Shown here: positions 32,858-41,374 of the stretch, piece after piece | Numbering within the stretch: position 1 is the first letter of the stretch | How the letters are laid out: each line of letters opens with the position of its first letter | NCBI GenBank assembly: GCA_036405815.1 | Contig: DASWWX010000065.1 | Location: 87,154-151,153 of the forward strand | DNA from: Solimonas sp036405815 | Lineage (GTDB): Bacteria > Pseudomonadota > Gammaproteobacteria > Nevskiales > Nevskiaceae | Direction: 5' to 3' | Length of the DNA stretch: 64,000 nt | Translations under genes and position numbers: made by a program | Notes under the pieces: model-generated | Database searches by the model: none | What the model was told of the DNA's origin: nothing | Seen by the model: only the letters and a program-made list of their open reading frames with translations

Positions 32858-33472
32858 TCATGCGGCGAGCGCGTAGCGCGACGGCGGTCGCAGGCCGCGG
32901 CACTTCAGCACTTCCACGCTCGAAGCGCCGCCTTCTTCACGCGCAACGCGCAGGCGCAATCCGGCAACGCTGCTTTCGTTCGCGGCCGCAATCGGGCGAT
33001 ACAGCAGGCCGATGCCACCGCCACCTTCCGCGGCGAGCTGCAGCTTGCGCAGCGCCGTCGTGTCGATGCGCGATTGCCACAGCAGCACGGCGCCGGCCTG
33101 CGCGTGCAGCAGTTGCTCGGCGCTCCACAGCGCATCGGCGGTATCGCGCGGTTCGACGACCAGCGTGTAGCGCAGCGCGACCCCGGCGTTCGCGAGCGCC
33201 GGTGCGTAAGGGATGAAGGGCGGCGCGACGAACGCGACGTGCCGCTTCGCGCGTGTGAGCCGTGCGAGCAGCGGCAACGCCAGGCCCAGTTCACCGACAC
33301 CTGGGCGCGCATGCAGGATTTCGCTCAAGGCCCCGAGCGGCCAGCCGCCACCCGGCAGCACCGCATCCAGCGTTGCATGCCCGGTCGCTTCCGCCCGCAG
33401 CGGTGCGGCGCTGTCGCCGCGCCATAACCGCGCATCACGCAGCACCGCCTGCAGGGCCGCCGCGCGACTCAT
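32858..33472 (-). CDS. imuA: Mutasome RecA-like protein ImuA
   Basis: A 204-residue SulA/RecA-like protein of the ImuA group, required with ImuB and DnaE2 for damage-induced mutagenesis. GHATLDAVLPGGGWPLGALSEIL and the WQSRIDTTALRKLQLAAE stretch mark the family; the P-loop is degenerate, as is common in short ImuA proteins. It overlaps lexA by 4 nt. Confidence 0.93.
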   Translation of the reverse strand: MSRAAALQAVLRDARLWRGDSAAPLRAEATGHATLDAVLPGGGWPLGALSEILHARPGVGELGLALPLLARLTRAKRHVAFVAPPFIPYAPALANAGVALRYTLVVEPRDTADALWSAEQLLHAQAGAVLLWQSRIDTTALRKLQLAAEGGGGIGLLYRPIAAANESSVAGLRLRVAREEGGASSVEVLKCRGLRPPSRYALAA

Positions 33473-34122
33473 GCGGCAACGGGCGATCCCGCCTGCAAGC
33501 CGAGCGGACCACCGCGCAGCAACCCGACCGCACGCCCCTCGATCACCAGATCCTGACGCGACAGGTCGATACGGATCGGCGCGAAATCCGGATTGGCCGG
33601 CAGCAGGCGCACCACGTTGCCGCGACGCTCGAAGCGCTTGACCGTGACCTCGTCGCCGAGGCGCGCGACGATGATCTCGCCGTCGCGCGCACTGGCGGCG
33701 CGCTGCACCGCGAGCAGATCGCCCGGCAGGATGCCGGCATCGCGCATCGACCAGCCCTGCACGCGCAGCAGGAAATCCGGCGCAGCGCTGAACAGCTTGC
33801 GATCGAGCCGATACCAGTCCTCGATGCTTTCCTGCGCGAGGATCGGCGCACCGGCGGCGACGCGGCCCACCAGCGGCACGCCATCTTCGTTCGCGGCCGG
33901 CGCATCGTCGCGTTCCAGCACACGGATGCCGCGCGAAGCGTTTGGCAGCAGTTCGATCGCGCCTTTGCGGGCGAGCGCTTTCAGGTGATCGTCGGCCGCG
34001 GTGACGGAGCGAAAACCGAACGCCGCCATGATGTCGGCGCGCGTCGGCGGCAGGCTGTGTTCGGCGAGCTGGCGACGGATGAAGGCGAGAACTTCAGCCT
34101 GCCGGGGCGTCAGGGTTTCCAT
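33469..34122 (-). CDS. lexA: LexA repressor (cassette-linked copy)
   Basis: SOS repressor of 217 residues. A winged helix-turn-helix (residues 1-65) is followed by the self-cleaving peptidase domain: scissile bond A90-G91 in RVAAGAP, nucleophile Ser125 in GWSMRDAG, general base Lys162 in VTVKRFER. RecA-stimulated autocleavage would derepress the operon lexA-imuA-imuB-dnaE2. Two consensus LexA boxes overlap its own promoter, so it is autoregulated. There is no visible Shine-Dalgarno sequence and the leader is short. Genomes with this cassette often carry a second lexA; none is in this window. Confidence 0.96.
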   Translation of the reverse strand: METLTPRQAEVLAFIRRQLAEHSLPPTRADIMAAFGFRSVTAADDHLKALARKGAIELLPNASRGIRVLERDDAPAANEDGVPLVGRVAAGAPILAQESIEDWYRLDRKLFSAAPDFLLRVQGWSMRDAGILPGDLLAVQRAASARDGEIIVARLGDEVTVKRFERRGNVVRLLPANPDFAPIRIDLSRQDLVIEGRAVGLLRGGPLGLQAGSPVAA

Positions 34123-34137
34123 GGGAACGGGCGTGGA

Positions 34138-34153
34138 CTGTATGAAAATACAG
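34138..34153. promoter_or_regulatory. LexA (SOS) box 1
   Basis: CTGTATGAAAATACAG, a perfect CTGT-N8-ACAG LexA operator, 15 nt upstream of the lexA start codon. It overlaps the candidate -10 element (TACTGT on the minus strand, 34150-34155). Confidence 0.9.
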
Positions 34154-34178
34154 TATCCATGTTTCTAGCAACTGTAAA
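34150..34178 (-). promoter_or_regulatory. Promoter of lexA-imuA-imuB-dnaE2
   Basis: On the minus strand TTTACA (34173-34178), a 17-nt spacer and TACTGT (34150-34155). The -35 lies inside SOS box 2 and the -10 overlaps SOS box 1, so bound LexA would directly block RNA polymerase. Confidence 0.65.
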
Positions 34179-34187
34179 TACGTACAG
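34172..34187. promoter_or_regulatory. LexA (SOS) box 2
   Basis: CTGTAAATACGTACAG, a second perfect CTGT-N8-ACAG operator, spaced 34 nt centre to centre from box 1 (a little over three helical turns). Confidence 0.9.
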
Positions 34188-34574
34188 CTACCAGCCATCT
34201 TGCTTGAGGCCAGTTTCTCTTAACTATCTGATAGTTATTACAAAACCGATAGCAATCATGCGTGCAGCGCGGATTCCGCAGCCCCGCATCGGCCCGCACA
34301 GCAGCATCGGCTCCATCACGGCCAGACCATCACCATCAGGGCGCGAGGCCGGTGGGGCGATAACGTCCACCACAGAGTTCTTCAGTGAGCTGGCACTCAG
34401 TCCTTGCGTACAGCGGCTGCGAGCGCTGACTGCGATGGCTTGGAGCACACCGCGAGACCGTTGGGCAGCGCTTCACAAATTGGTTTGCATCAGCCCCTGC
34501 AAGCGGCGCATCGACCCGCGCTAGCATGCAGGCGTCGCCGCCGATGCGGCCCTGCTGCCGGGAGAACCCGAAAA
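34188..34574. other. Non-coding region upstream of lexA
   Basis: About 390 nt with no convincing gene on either strand. Short open frames exist but have no ribosome site or recognisable product. The part next to lexA is markedly AT-rich and includes the palindrome at 34221-34237. A promoter for the secreted protein at 34575 must lie here, but I could not identify a good one. Confidence 0.5.
34221..34237. promoter_or_regulatory. 17-bp palindrome, candidate operator
   Basis: TAACTATC-T-GATAGTTA, perfect 8-bp arms about one base. It is not a LexA box and lies 34 nt beyond SOS box 2, away from lexA. The sequence is compatible with a dimeric regulator site; the regulator is unknown. Confidence 0.4.
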
Positions 34575-35249
34575 ATGCGTCCCATCGCCGCCTTTACGCT
34601 TGCGGGACTTTCCGCGGTTCTCGCCGCCTCCGCATCTGCGCAGCAGCCGCAGGTCGACATGGCCGCGGTCCAGCGCTGGAGCCAGGCCAAGGTCGCCCAA
34701 TACCGTGTGGTCGGCATCTACGACGGCTGGGCCGGGGCCAGCGATTGGGCGCAGAAGCAGGACCGCGAGAGCGGCCAGATTCACGCCACCGATACCGTGA
34801 CCCTCGAGTTCAAGTGGGACATGAAGAAGAAGCAGCCTGTCGGCGCGGTGAAGATCGAGAACGCCAAGACCAGCGTGAAGGGCACGCGCAACACGATGGA
34901 CAAGCGCATCGCACCGGTGCTCAAGGGCGACTACGAGCATCTCGATGTCGCGTCGGTGACGATCGATAGAGACGGCCGCGGCACACTCAAGGGCACGCGC
35001 TTCTATCCGGCCGCCGAACTGGCGCTCGATTATCCGGGCAGCATGGCGATGAAGCCGGTGAAGGCCGAAACCATCGAGGTGACGCAGTACATCGCCGTAC
35101 CCGATCCGACGATGATGGGCATGGCCGGCATGATGCCGGCGATGACCACCAGCACCGGCACGCAGATGAGCTTCACGCCGGACAAGAAGTCCTTCGTCAT
35201 GAAGCTGGACGGCTGGACCTGGACCTACACGCCGACCGTCGTCGAGTAA
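34575..35249 (+). CDS. Secreted protein of unknown function
   Basis: A 224-residue protein with a clear signal peptide (cleavage near ASAQQ). The mature protein has a DTVTLEFKWDMKKKQPVGAVKIENAK segment suggesting beta strands, a Met-rich stretch (about residues 180-200: TMMGMAGMMPAM) and a terminal LDGWTWTYTPTVVE. GGAGAA is 8 nt before the ATG. I do not recognise a family. The Met-rich loop is the most distinctive feature and might bind metal or lipid, but this is speculation. Confidence 0.8.
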   Translation: MRPIAAFTLAGLSAVLAASASAQQPQVDMAAVQRWSQAKVAQYRVVGIYDGWAGASDWAQKQDRESGQIHATDTVTLEFKWDMKKKQPVGAVKIENAKTSVKGTRNTMDKRIAPVLKGDYEHLDVASVTIDRDGRGTLKGTRFYPAAELALDYPGSMAMKPVKAETIEVTQYIAVPDPTMMGMAGMMPAMTTSTGTQMSFTPDKKSFVMKLDGWTWTYTPTVVE

Positions 35250-35265
35250 GCGACTCGGCGCGCAT

Positions 35266-35286
35266 CCGCCGCCGCGGTGGCGGCGG
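35266..35286. terminator. Hairpin between convergent genes
   Basis: CCGCCGCC, loop GCGGT, GGCGGCGG, between the stop of the secreted protein (35249) and the stop of yffB (35287). It has no T-run and could serve both transcripts. Confidence 0.45.
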
Positions 35287-35640
35287 TCAACGCAGCCGCT
35301 TCAGGATCGCCGCCTCGTCGTTGCGCGCGAAACCGACGCTCAGCTCGCCATCGCGGTCGATCACCGGTCGCTTCACCAGCGAAGGTTCGCGCGCGAGCAG
35401 CGATGCCGCGTTCGCGGCACTCAGGCTTTCCTGTGTCTTCGCATCGAGCTTGCGCCAGGTCGTACCCTGGCGGTTGACGACCGTATCGACGCCGAGTGCT
35501 TCGATCCAGGCCTGCGCCTGCTCGCGGCTCAGTCCATCGACCTTGAAGTCGTGGAAGCGATAGTCGATGCCCGCCGCCGCCAGTGCGGCGCGGGCGCGCT
35601 TCACCGTGTCGCAGTTCTTGATGCCGTAGAGCGTGATCAT
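35287..35640 (-). CDS. yffB: ArsC-family reductase YffB
   Basis: A 117-residue thioredoxin-fold protein of the Spx/ArsC group. ITLYGIKNCDTVKRARAAL is the YffB signature, with a single active-site cysteine (Cys10), then YRFHDFKVDG and VKRPVIDRDGE. YffB proteins are related to arsenate reductase but probably reduce another thiol substrate (glutathione-linked). It follows the DUF72 gene by 30 nt on the same strand and is distinct from the arsenate reductase-like gene at 38013. Confidence 0.9.
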   Translation of the reverse strand: MITLYGIKNCDTVKRARAALAAAGIDYRFHDFKVDGLSREQAQAWIEALGVDTVVNRQGTTWRKLDAKTQESLSAANAASLLAREPSLVKRPVIDRDGELSVGFARNDEAAILKRLR

Positions 35641-35670
35641 GGTGCGTGCAATAACGATTAGGTCGCGAGC

Positions 35671-36702
35671 TTAGCGCCGACGTCCGACAACGGCAGCCGC
35701 CAGTGCTGCCACCGACAACGGCGCCGAGCCTTCCGCCTTGTTGCCGATCGTGACGTAAGCCGGATGGCCGGCGCCGGTGGTGCCGGCGATGACGCGCGCC
35801 AGCGTCTCGCGCGTTTCGATATCGGGATCGACGATGCGATCGAAGTCGCCGTACAGGCGCTTGGCCTCCTCGTAGCCGTAGGCACCGTGCTTGCGGTGCA
35901 GGTTCCAGCGGCACACCAGCGGGCCCGGCCACAGCGCGCGCAGGATCGGCAACTGTTCTTCGATCGGCGGCATCTTCGCGTGCAGGCCGAGACAGTAGGT
36001 CGCGCCGGCCTCGCGTAGCGTCGCCACGAAATCGGCGCCCAGCCATTCCGGGTTTCGCACCTCGACCGCAACGACGGCGTCCGGCGCCGTCGGCCGCAGA
36101 TCCGGCAGCGCCATGAGCATCGCGCCGAGGCGGCGCAGCAGGTTGGGGCGATCGCGCAGCAGCACCTCGGGCACCGGGCTCAGCTGAAACACCAGCGCGC
36201 CGAGCCGGTGGCGCAGACCCTCCAGCGCCGGTTGCGCGAACGATTCCGCGGCCAGCGCGGGATCGAGAAACAGCGGATTGACCGATTGCCCGCGCCCGGA
36301 CTCATCGCGACGCAGCGCATCGGCGACCAGGCCCGGCGCCTTGACGACGAAGCGGAAGTCGTCCGGCACCTGCAAGGCATACGCGGCGTACTGGCCTGCG
36401 TCGAGCAACTGGTAGAACGCGCGATCCAGGCTCACCGTTCGCAACAGCGGATGCTGCGCGTAAGCCCGCAAGCCCTGCTTCGCCAGCCTGGTCTCCGTGT
36501 AAGTCTGCGCCCAGACGCTGCCGACCCAGCCCGGAAAGCTCCAGGACGAGGTGCCGAGCCGCAGGTTCGCGGGCAGCGATTCGCGCAGCGCCTGCAACGC
36601 GGCATCTTCCGCCGCCGCCTGCACCCCGAGTGCGCGCTTTCGCTGCGGCGTCGGTGCTGTCGATTCGGGGAACAGGGTGTCCTGCGGCGGCGCTGCGCTC
36701 AT
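35671..36702 (-). CDS. DUF72 family protein (YecE type)
   Basis: A 343-residue TIM-barrel protein of unknown activity. LRLGTSSWSFPGWVGSVW near residue 50, the DFRFVVKAP motif, LGALVFQLSP and VEVRNPEWL are family landmarks. I start at the ATG at 36702 (SAAPPQDTLFPES). The open frame continues upstream with Arg-rich sequence unlike the family. Upstream of yffB in an apparent two-gene unit and divergent from the alcohol dehydrogenase. Confidence 0.9.
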   Translation of the reverse strand: MSAAPPQDTLFPESTAPTPQRKRALGVQAAAEDAALQALRESLPANLRLGTSSWSFPGWVGSVWAQTYTETRLAKQGLRAYAQHPLLRTVSLDRAFYQLLDAGQYAAYALQVPDDFRFVVKAPGLVADALRRDESGRGQSVNPLFLDPALAAESFAQPALEGLRHRLGALVFQLSPVPEVLLRDRPNLLRRLGAMLMALPDLRPTAPDAVVAVEVRNPEWLGADFVATLREAGATYCLGLHAKMPPIEEQLPILRALWPGPLVCRWNLHRKHGAYGYEEAKRLYGDFDRIVDPDIETRETLARVIAGTTGAGHPAYVTIGNKAEGSAPLSVAALAAAVVGRRR

Positions 36703-36840
36703 TGCGGTGGGCGACACTGGACGTCGAGGCGCTGGAGTAGGTGCACGGCTTTGGATTCGTCGATTACGGGGGAGGCCGGCATCGCGACCTGCTACGCGCC
36801 CGATTATGCGTCGCGGTAACGCGGCGCGCGCGCGAACGAT

Positions 36841-36850
36841 GGTATATACC
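36841..36850. promoter_or_regulatory. GGTATATACC palindrome in the adh/DUF72 divergent region
   Basis: A 10-bp perfect palindrome 30 nt before the alcohol dehydrogenase start. It contains TATATA and may be the -10 region of the adh promoter, although no good -35 is present at the right distance. Confidence 0.3.
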
Positions 36851-36880
36851 GAGCCCCCTCTTTCTTCGCCGGAGCGCCTC

Positions 36881-37933
36881 ATGTCCCTCACCGCCGCCGC
36901 CTACGCCGCCGCTTCCGCCTCCACCCCGCTCGCGCCCTGGAACCTGCAGCGCCGCACGCCGGGTCCGCGCGATGTGGATATCGAGATCACGCATTGCGGC
37001 GTCTGCCATTCCGATCTGCATACCGCACGCGGCGAATGGGGTGGCACGCAATATCCCTGTGTGCCGGGCCACGAGATCATCGGCCGCGTCACCGCCGTCG
37101 GCGCCGACGTCACGAGGTTCAAGGTCGGTCAGACGGTCGGCGTCGGCTGCATGGTCGATGCCTGCCGCCAGTGCGCGAGCTGCCAGGAAGGGCTGGAGCA
37201 GTACTGCGAGCGCGGCTTCACCGGCACCTACAACGCACCGGACAAGGTTTCCGGCGGCATCACCTATGGCGGCTATTCGACGCGCATCGTCGTCGATCAG
37301 GATTTCGTGCTGCGCATCCCGGACAACCTCGATCCGGCCGCCGCCGCGCCGCTGCTGTGCGCCGGCATCACCACCTATTCGCCGCTGCGCCACTGGAAGG
37401 TCGGGCCCGGCATGAAGGTCGGCGTGGTCGGCCTCGGCGGACTGGGTCACATGGCGGTGAAGCTCGCCAGCGCGATGGGCGCCGAGGTGACGATGTTCAC
37501 CACCTCGCCCGGCAAGGGCGAGGATGCCAAGCGCCTGGGTGCGACCGAAGTCGTCGTATCGAAGGACAAGGCGCAGATGAAGGCGCAGGCGAACCGCTAC
37601 GACCTGATCCTCAACACCGTCGCCGCCTCGCACGACCTCGACGCCTATCTGCGGCTGCTCAAGCGCGACGGCACGCTGGTGCTGGTCGGCGTGCCGGAGC
37701 ATCCGCATCCGTCGCCGGCCATCGCCAACCTGATCTTCAAGCGTCGCAGCATCGGCGGCTCGCTGATCGGCGGCATTGCCGAGACGCAGGAGATGCTCGA
37801 CTTCTGCGGAAAGCACGGCATCGTCTCCGACATCGAGACGATCCCGATGCAGCAGATCAACGAAGCCTACGACCGCATGCAGCGCAGCGACGTGCGCTAC
37901 CGCTTCGTCATCGACATGGCGTCGATCAAGTAA
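36881..37933 (+). CDS. Zinc-dependent alcohol/aldehyde dehydrogenase (YahK/CAD-like)
   Basis: Medium-chain dehydrogenase of 350 residues resembling YahK and cinnamyl-alcohol dehydrogenases, which reduce aldehydes with NADPH. The catalytic zinc site is in THCGVCHSDLH and GHEIIGRV. The structural zinc cysteines are in CRQCASCQEGLEQYC. The cofactor motif is VGLGGLGHMAVKLA. GGAG lies 6 nt before the ATG at 36881. The substrate cannot be read from sequence. Confidence 0.94.
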   Translation: MSLTAAAYAAASASTPLAPWNLQRRTPGPRDVDIEITHCGVCHSDLHTARGEWGGTQYPCVPGHEIIGRVTAVGADVTRFKVGQTVGVGCMVDACRQCASCQEGLEQYCERGFTGTYNAPDKVSGGITYGGYSTRIVVDQDFVLRIPDNLDPAAAAPLLCAGITTYSPLRHWKVGPGMKVGVVGLGGLGHMAVKLASAMGAEVTMFTTSPGKGEDAKRLGATEVVVSKDKAQMKAQANRYDLILNTVAASHDLDAYLRLLKRDGTLVLVGVPEHPHPSPAIANLIFKRRSIGGSLIGGIAETQEMLDFCGKHGIVSDIETIPMQQINEAYDRMQRSDVRYRFVIDMASIK

Positions 37934-37950
37934 CTGCACGGCCGCATGCA

Positions 37951-37982
37951 AGCCGAGGTGCACCCATCGTTGCACCTCGGCT
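37951..37982. terminator. 12-bp hairpin after adh
   Basis: AGCCGAGGTGCA, loop CCCATCGT, TGCACCTCGGCT, starting 17 nt after the adh stop. No T-run follows on either strand. It separates adh from arsC, which begins 30 nt later. Confidence 0.55.
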
Positions 37983-38012
37983 GCGCACGCTCACCCGACC
38001 ACCGAGATTTCC

Positions 38013-38363
38013 ATGCGCGACTGCATCCTCCATAACCCGCGCTGCAGCAAGAGCCGCGAAACGCTGAAGCTGCTGCAGGACCACGGGCTCGACCTGCCGG
38101 TCGTCGAATACCTGCAGCAGCCGCTGTCGAAAGCCGAGCTGCGCGAGCTGTGCCGCCTGCTCGGCGTTCCGCCGCTGGCGATCGTGCGCACCAAGGAAGC
38201 GCTGTTCGGCGAACTCGGCCTGTCCAAGGACAACGGCTACCGCGACGAGCAATGGCTGGACGTGCTGTCCAGCCATCCGAAACTGCTCGAGCGCCCGATC
38301 GTCGTCTATCGCGGCAAAGCCGCGGTGGGTCGGCCGCCGGAAGCGGTGCTGTCGCTGCTTTGA
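38013..38363 (+). CDS. arsC: Arsenate reductase (glutaredoxin-dependent type)
   Basis: A 116-residue ArsC-fold protein. HNPRCSKSRETLKLL carries the nucleophilic cysteine (Cys11) in the context typical of glutaredoxin-coupled ArsC. LERPIVVYRGKAAVGRPPEAVLSLL is the usual C-terminus with the arsenate-binding arginine (ERP). No arsB, arsR or other ars gene is next to it, so it may be a general housekeeping ArsC homologue. Confidence 0.9.
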   Translation: MRDCILHNPRCSKSRETLKLLQDHGLDLPVVEYLQQPLSKAELRELCRLLGVPPLAIVRTKEALFGELGLSKDNGYRDEQWLDVLSSHPKLLERPIVVYRGKAAVGRPPEAVLSLL

Positions 38364-38430
38364 GCGCGTTTGCAGCGACGCCGTGCGCGCCGTTACGACC
38401 CGCGCAGAGAACGATTCGCTTCTAAGGCCG

Positions 38431-40350
38431 CTACCGGAGCTGATCGACGGGCACCGCCGGCACCACGATTCGTGACGGCCGCGCCGCATCGCTGTAAATC
38501 GTCATGACGCCGAGCGCGGACGGCACCAGCAGCGGCCCCGGCATGATCGCGCGGGTCAGATCGCTGGTGCCGATCGTCAGCCGCAGCGCATGGCCGCGGG
38601 CGATCAGCGCGCTGGTCGGAAAGATCTCGACCGACACCATGACCGCCTCGCCGGGCGACACCCGCTGCTGCGATTCGCGGGTATACGAATGCCAGGGCTG
38701 GATCATCTGGCCATCGAGATAGCGCGAGCGGCTGGCATCGACGGCGCGCAGGGAAACGGTCTGCAGCCCGGCGGCGATCTGCGTGCCGCTGTCGCCCTCC
38801 ATGTCATCCACGCGCACGGCGATGCCGGCATCCAAGGCGGTCGTCGAGACCCACAGATCGGCCTGGATCGGGCCGTTGATGTACAGATCCTCGGCCAGCG
38901 GCGCCGTTTCGTAGACCAGCTCGGTCCGGTAAGCCAGCTCGTTGTTGTACTGACAGGACACCGGCACTGCGTTCGAGAAGCCCGAACTCCACTGGCTGGT
39001 GTTGCTAGTGCACAGGCCATTGAGCGGATGCTGCAGCGTCACGTTCCTCGCCTCATCCGCGAGCGGCGGCGTCTGGCTGACGCTGCGATCGCCGCGCAGG
39101 TACCAGGTCTGCGCCCGTGCCTGCGGATGCGGCCAGTCGGCGGCGGTGACGTAGTGTCCGTGGCCGGCGACGAATTGCGTGACGTTGGGCAGCGCCTCGG
39201 CACCGACGCGCAGGCCCTTCACGTAGTGGTCGAACCACAGCAGCGCGAGACGATCCACCGGCGGCACGCCATCCGCCGGCAGGCCATTGCCATAGCCGGT
39301 GTGTATCCACGGACCGATCAGCATCTTCACCGGCGCCTGTGCCTTGATCCGCTCGTAGTTGAGCGGCACGCCGCGCTGGAAGATGTCGTAGAGGCCGCCG
39401 GTCAGAAATGTCGGCGCGCGAATGCCCGCGACGCGCTCGTTCGGCGAGCGCGCGGCCGAAAACGGTCCGTCGTAGACGATCTCCGGATCGCCGGTGAGGC
39501 CGCCGAGCAGCAGGCGCGCCTGGAAACTGCTGGGCAGTGCGATGAGGCGTTGCACCAGCGCAGCGTTGAAATCCGGATCGGTGAACTTGTCCGGCTGCTG
39601 CACACTGCCGGCCGTCACCAAGCCAAGCCAGCCCGGCATGAACAGCGAGCTGAATTGCCCGCCGGTGAACACCAGATCGCGATACCAGTCGCCCGCGGCG
39701 ATCTCGGCGAACACGGCCTTGATCGCCGGATGCCCCGTCGAGGCCGCCTGCAATGCGGTGATGCCGATGTAGGAGCCGCCGAAGCTGCCGATGCGGCCAT
39801 CGCTCCAGGGCTGCTGCACAACCCAATCCAGCACCGGCGTCATGTCGGCCTGCTCGGCCGGCCCGAACGCGTCCCACTGCCCGGTGGAACTGCCGGTGCC
39901 GCGCGCATCGACCAGCACCATCGCGTAACCCTGCTGGATGAATACGCCGCGCGAACCGCCGGTACCGCTGTCGGTGTTGTAGCCGGTGAACGACAGCACG
40001 GTCGGGAAGCGACCGTCGATCGCCTGTCCGGATGCGTCCGCCGGCAGTGTCACGTACACCGCGATTTGTATGCCGTCGGGCATGGTCAGGTGCTGCACGG
40101 CCTGCGTCGCCCGGCCCGGATACAACGCTGGCGGGTCGTAATCGATCCACCGGCCCTTGCCGGCCTGCGCAGGCGCATCCAGCGGGCCGCTGAGCACATC
40201 GCGGTTGCCCAGCGTCGTCCACGACGATGCGGCTGCGGGTGGATCGACGATACCGCCATCAACAACCCCGTCGACGCCGTCGCTGCTGCCGCAGCCGGCC
40301 AGACCCAGCGCCGCCATCACGACACCGGCGAGCCCCCCTTGCAGCCTCAT
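38431..40350 (-). CDS. Secreted CocE/NonD-family (S15-type) hydrolase lipoprotein
   Basis: A 639-residue alpha/beta hydrolase of the X-Pro dipeptidyl-peptidase/cocaine esterase family. It has a signal with lipobox (GLAGC) and then a Gly/Asp-rich spacer. The nucleophile serine is in GSFGGSYIGI, the acid probably in TGGLYDIFQRG, and the histidine in IGPWIHTGYGN. A C-terminal jelly-roll domain is characteristic of S15 enzymes. Likely an exported esterase or peptidase of unknown substrate. Convergent with arsC. Confidence 0.9.
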   Translation of the reverse strand: MRLQGGLAGVVMAALGLAGCGSSDGVDGVVDGGIVDPPAAASSWTTLGNRDVLSGPLDAPAQAGKGRWIDYDPPALYPGRATQAVQHLTMPDGIQIAVYVTLPADASGQAIDGRFPTVLSFTGYNTDSGTGGSRGVFIQQGYAMVLVDARGTGSSTGQWDAFGPAEQADMTPVLDWVVQQPWSDGRIGSFGGSYIGITALQAASTGHPAIKAVFAEIAAGDWYRDLVFTGGQFSSLFMPGWLGLVTAGSVQQPDKFTDPDFNAALVQRLIALPSSFQARLLLGGLTGDPEIVYDGPFSAARSPNERVAGIRAPTFLTGGLYDIFQRGVPLNYERIKAQAPVKMLIGPWIHTGYGNGLPADGVPPVDRLALLWFDHYVKGLRVGAEALPNVTQFVAGHGHYVTAADWPHPQARAQTWYLRGDRSVSQTPPLADEARNVTLQHPLNGLCTSNTSQWSSGFSNAVPVSCQYNNELAYRTELVYETAPLAEDLYINGPIQADLWVSTTALDAGIAVRVDDMEGDSGTQIAAGLQTVSLRAVDASRSRYLDGQMIQPWHSYTRESQQRVSPGEAVMVSVEIFPTSALIARGHALRLTIGTSDLTRAIMPGPLLVPSALGVMTIYSDAARPSRIVVPAVPVDQLR

Positions 40351-40528
40351 CGCGCTCCCCCTCGTTGTCGTTCTTCGCGCCGCATCGCGACGTCAGCCGC
40401 CGGTCTGCCCGGCATCGGCGGGCAGCTACGATGCCCAGCGCCCGGCGGGAACTCAATGGGAAATGGCGACAGGCCGGCGGCGCGCCTACCCTCGCCGCCG
40501 TGAATGGATGCGGGCCTCGGACGCTGCG

Positions 40529-41026
40529 TTACGCGCGTCGCGCCAGCGCGCGCATCAGGGGACGCAAGGAAAAGTAGAGAATCACGGCCAGCGGCGGCGC
40601 GATCAGCGCCCAGACCACGATGCCGTAGACCCCGACCATGCCGTAGTCGATCACGAACTGCAGCGGCCCGGCGCGGAAGCGCTCCACCAGTTCGGTTACC
40701 GAGAAGATCGGCACGTGATCCTGGGAGAACAGGGTTTCGCCGGCACGATAGAACGGCAGCAGCAACAGCAGATGCAGCGGCGACAGCAGATAGTTCACCG
40801 CCTGGATCAAGGGCTGGTTGAGCCGCAGCCAGACCGCTGCGATCGCACACAGCGCCGTCGTCGCCCCGAGAATCGGGAACAAGCCGAACACGATGCCCAG
40901 CGCCAGCGTCAGCGCGATCTTTTCCGGGGTGATGCCCTGCCGGAGCTGCGCGACCACCGGCGCGACGACGCGCCGCTGCCAGAAACCCGCGAGGGCTCGC
41001 GTCTCCGGCTCCGCCACCGCATTCAC
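40529..41026 (-). CDS. DUF2062 membrane protein
   Basis: A 165-residue integral membrane protein. TPEKIALTLALGIVFGLFPILGATTALC and LNQPLIQAVNYLLSPLHLLLLLPFYRAGE are signatures of DUF2062. Two or three hydrophobic helices are evident, plus a C-terminal one. The start is a GTG overlapping the stop of the preceding DUF1475 gene (GTGA), so the two are translationally coupled. Function unknown; last gene of the cfa operon. Confidence 0.85.
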   Translation of the reverse strand: MNAVAEPETRALAGFWQRRVVAPVVAQLRQGITPEKIALTLALGIVFGLFPILGATTALCAIAAVWLRLNQPLIQAVNYLLSPLHLLLLLPFYRAGETLFSQDHVPIFSVTELVERFRAGPLQFVIDYGMVGVYGIVVWALIAPPLAVILYFSLRPLMRALARRA

Positions 41027-41370
41027 GGCCGGCGCAGCAGCAGGTCTTCGATCCGCGCCGCGCGCGGCAGCGTCCAGACCTGGATCAGCACATAGGCGGC
41101 CATCGCCATGTTGCCCAACCCCAGGATCAGCACCAGCCAGACCAGCTTCGAGACGAGGCTGCGCTCCTTGTAGGCCACCCACAGCCAGAACCACAGGAAC
41201 GCAAAGTAGGTATCGATCAGCGTAGCGACGAACCAGGGATTGGTGCCGGCCGCCGGCTGCGTCAGCAGCGATTCGATCGCCGGCACGATGCTGATATGGC
41301 TCGTGGCCCACACCGACGCGGCGATCAGCCCGAACAGCGCCAGCCCCGCGAACCCGACGACAAGCTTCAT
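41023..41370 (-). CDS. DUF1475 membrane protein
   Basis: A 115-residue membrane protein with about three transmembrane helices. The NPWFVATLIDTYFAFLWFWLWVAYKE segment matches my recollection of DUF1475. It lies 4 nt after the cfa stop and overlaps the DUF2062 gene, so it belongs to the cfa operon. Function unknown. Confidence 0.8.
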   Translation of the reverse strand: MKLVVGFAGLALFGLIAASVWATSHISIVPAIESLLTQPAAGTNPWFVATLIDTYFAFLWFWLWVAYKERSLVSKLVWLVLILGLGNMAMAAYVLIQVWTLPRAARIEDLLLRRP

Positions 41371-41374
41371 GTCC

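Noticed and set aside
38590..40503. Plus-strand open frame of about 640 codons over the S15 hydrolase
   Set aside because: Antisense shadow; the hydrolase on the minus strand has lipobox and catalytic triad motifs.
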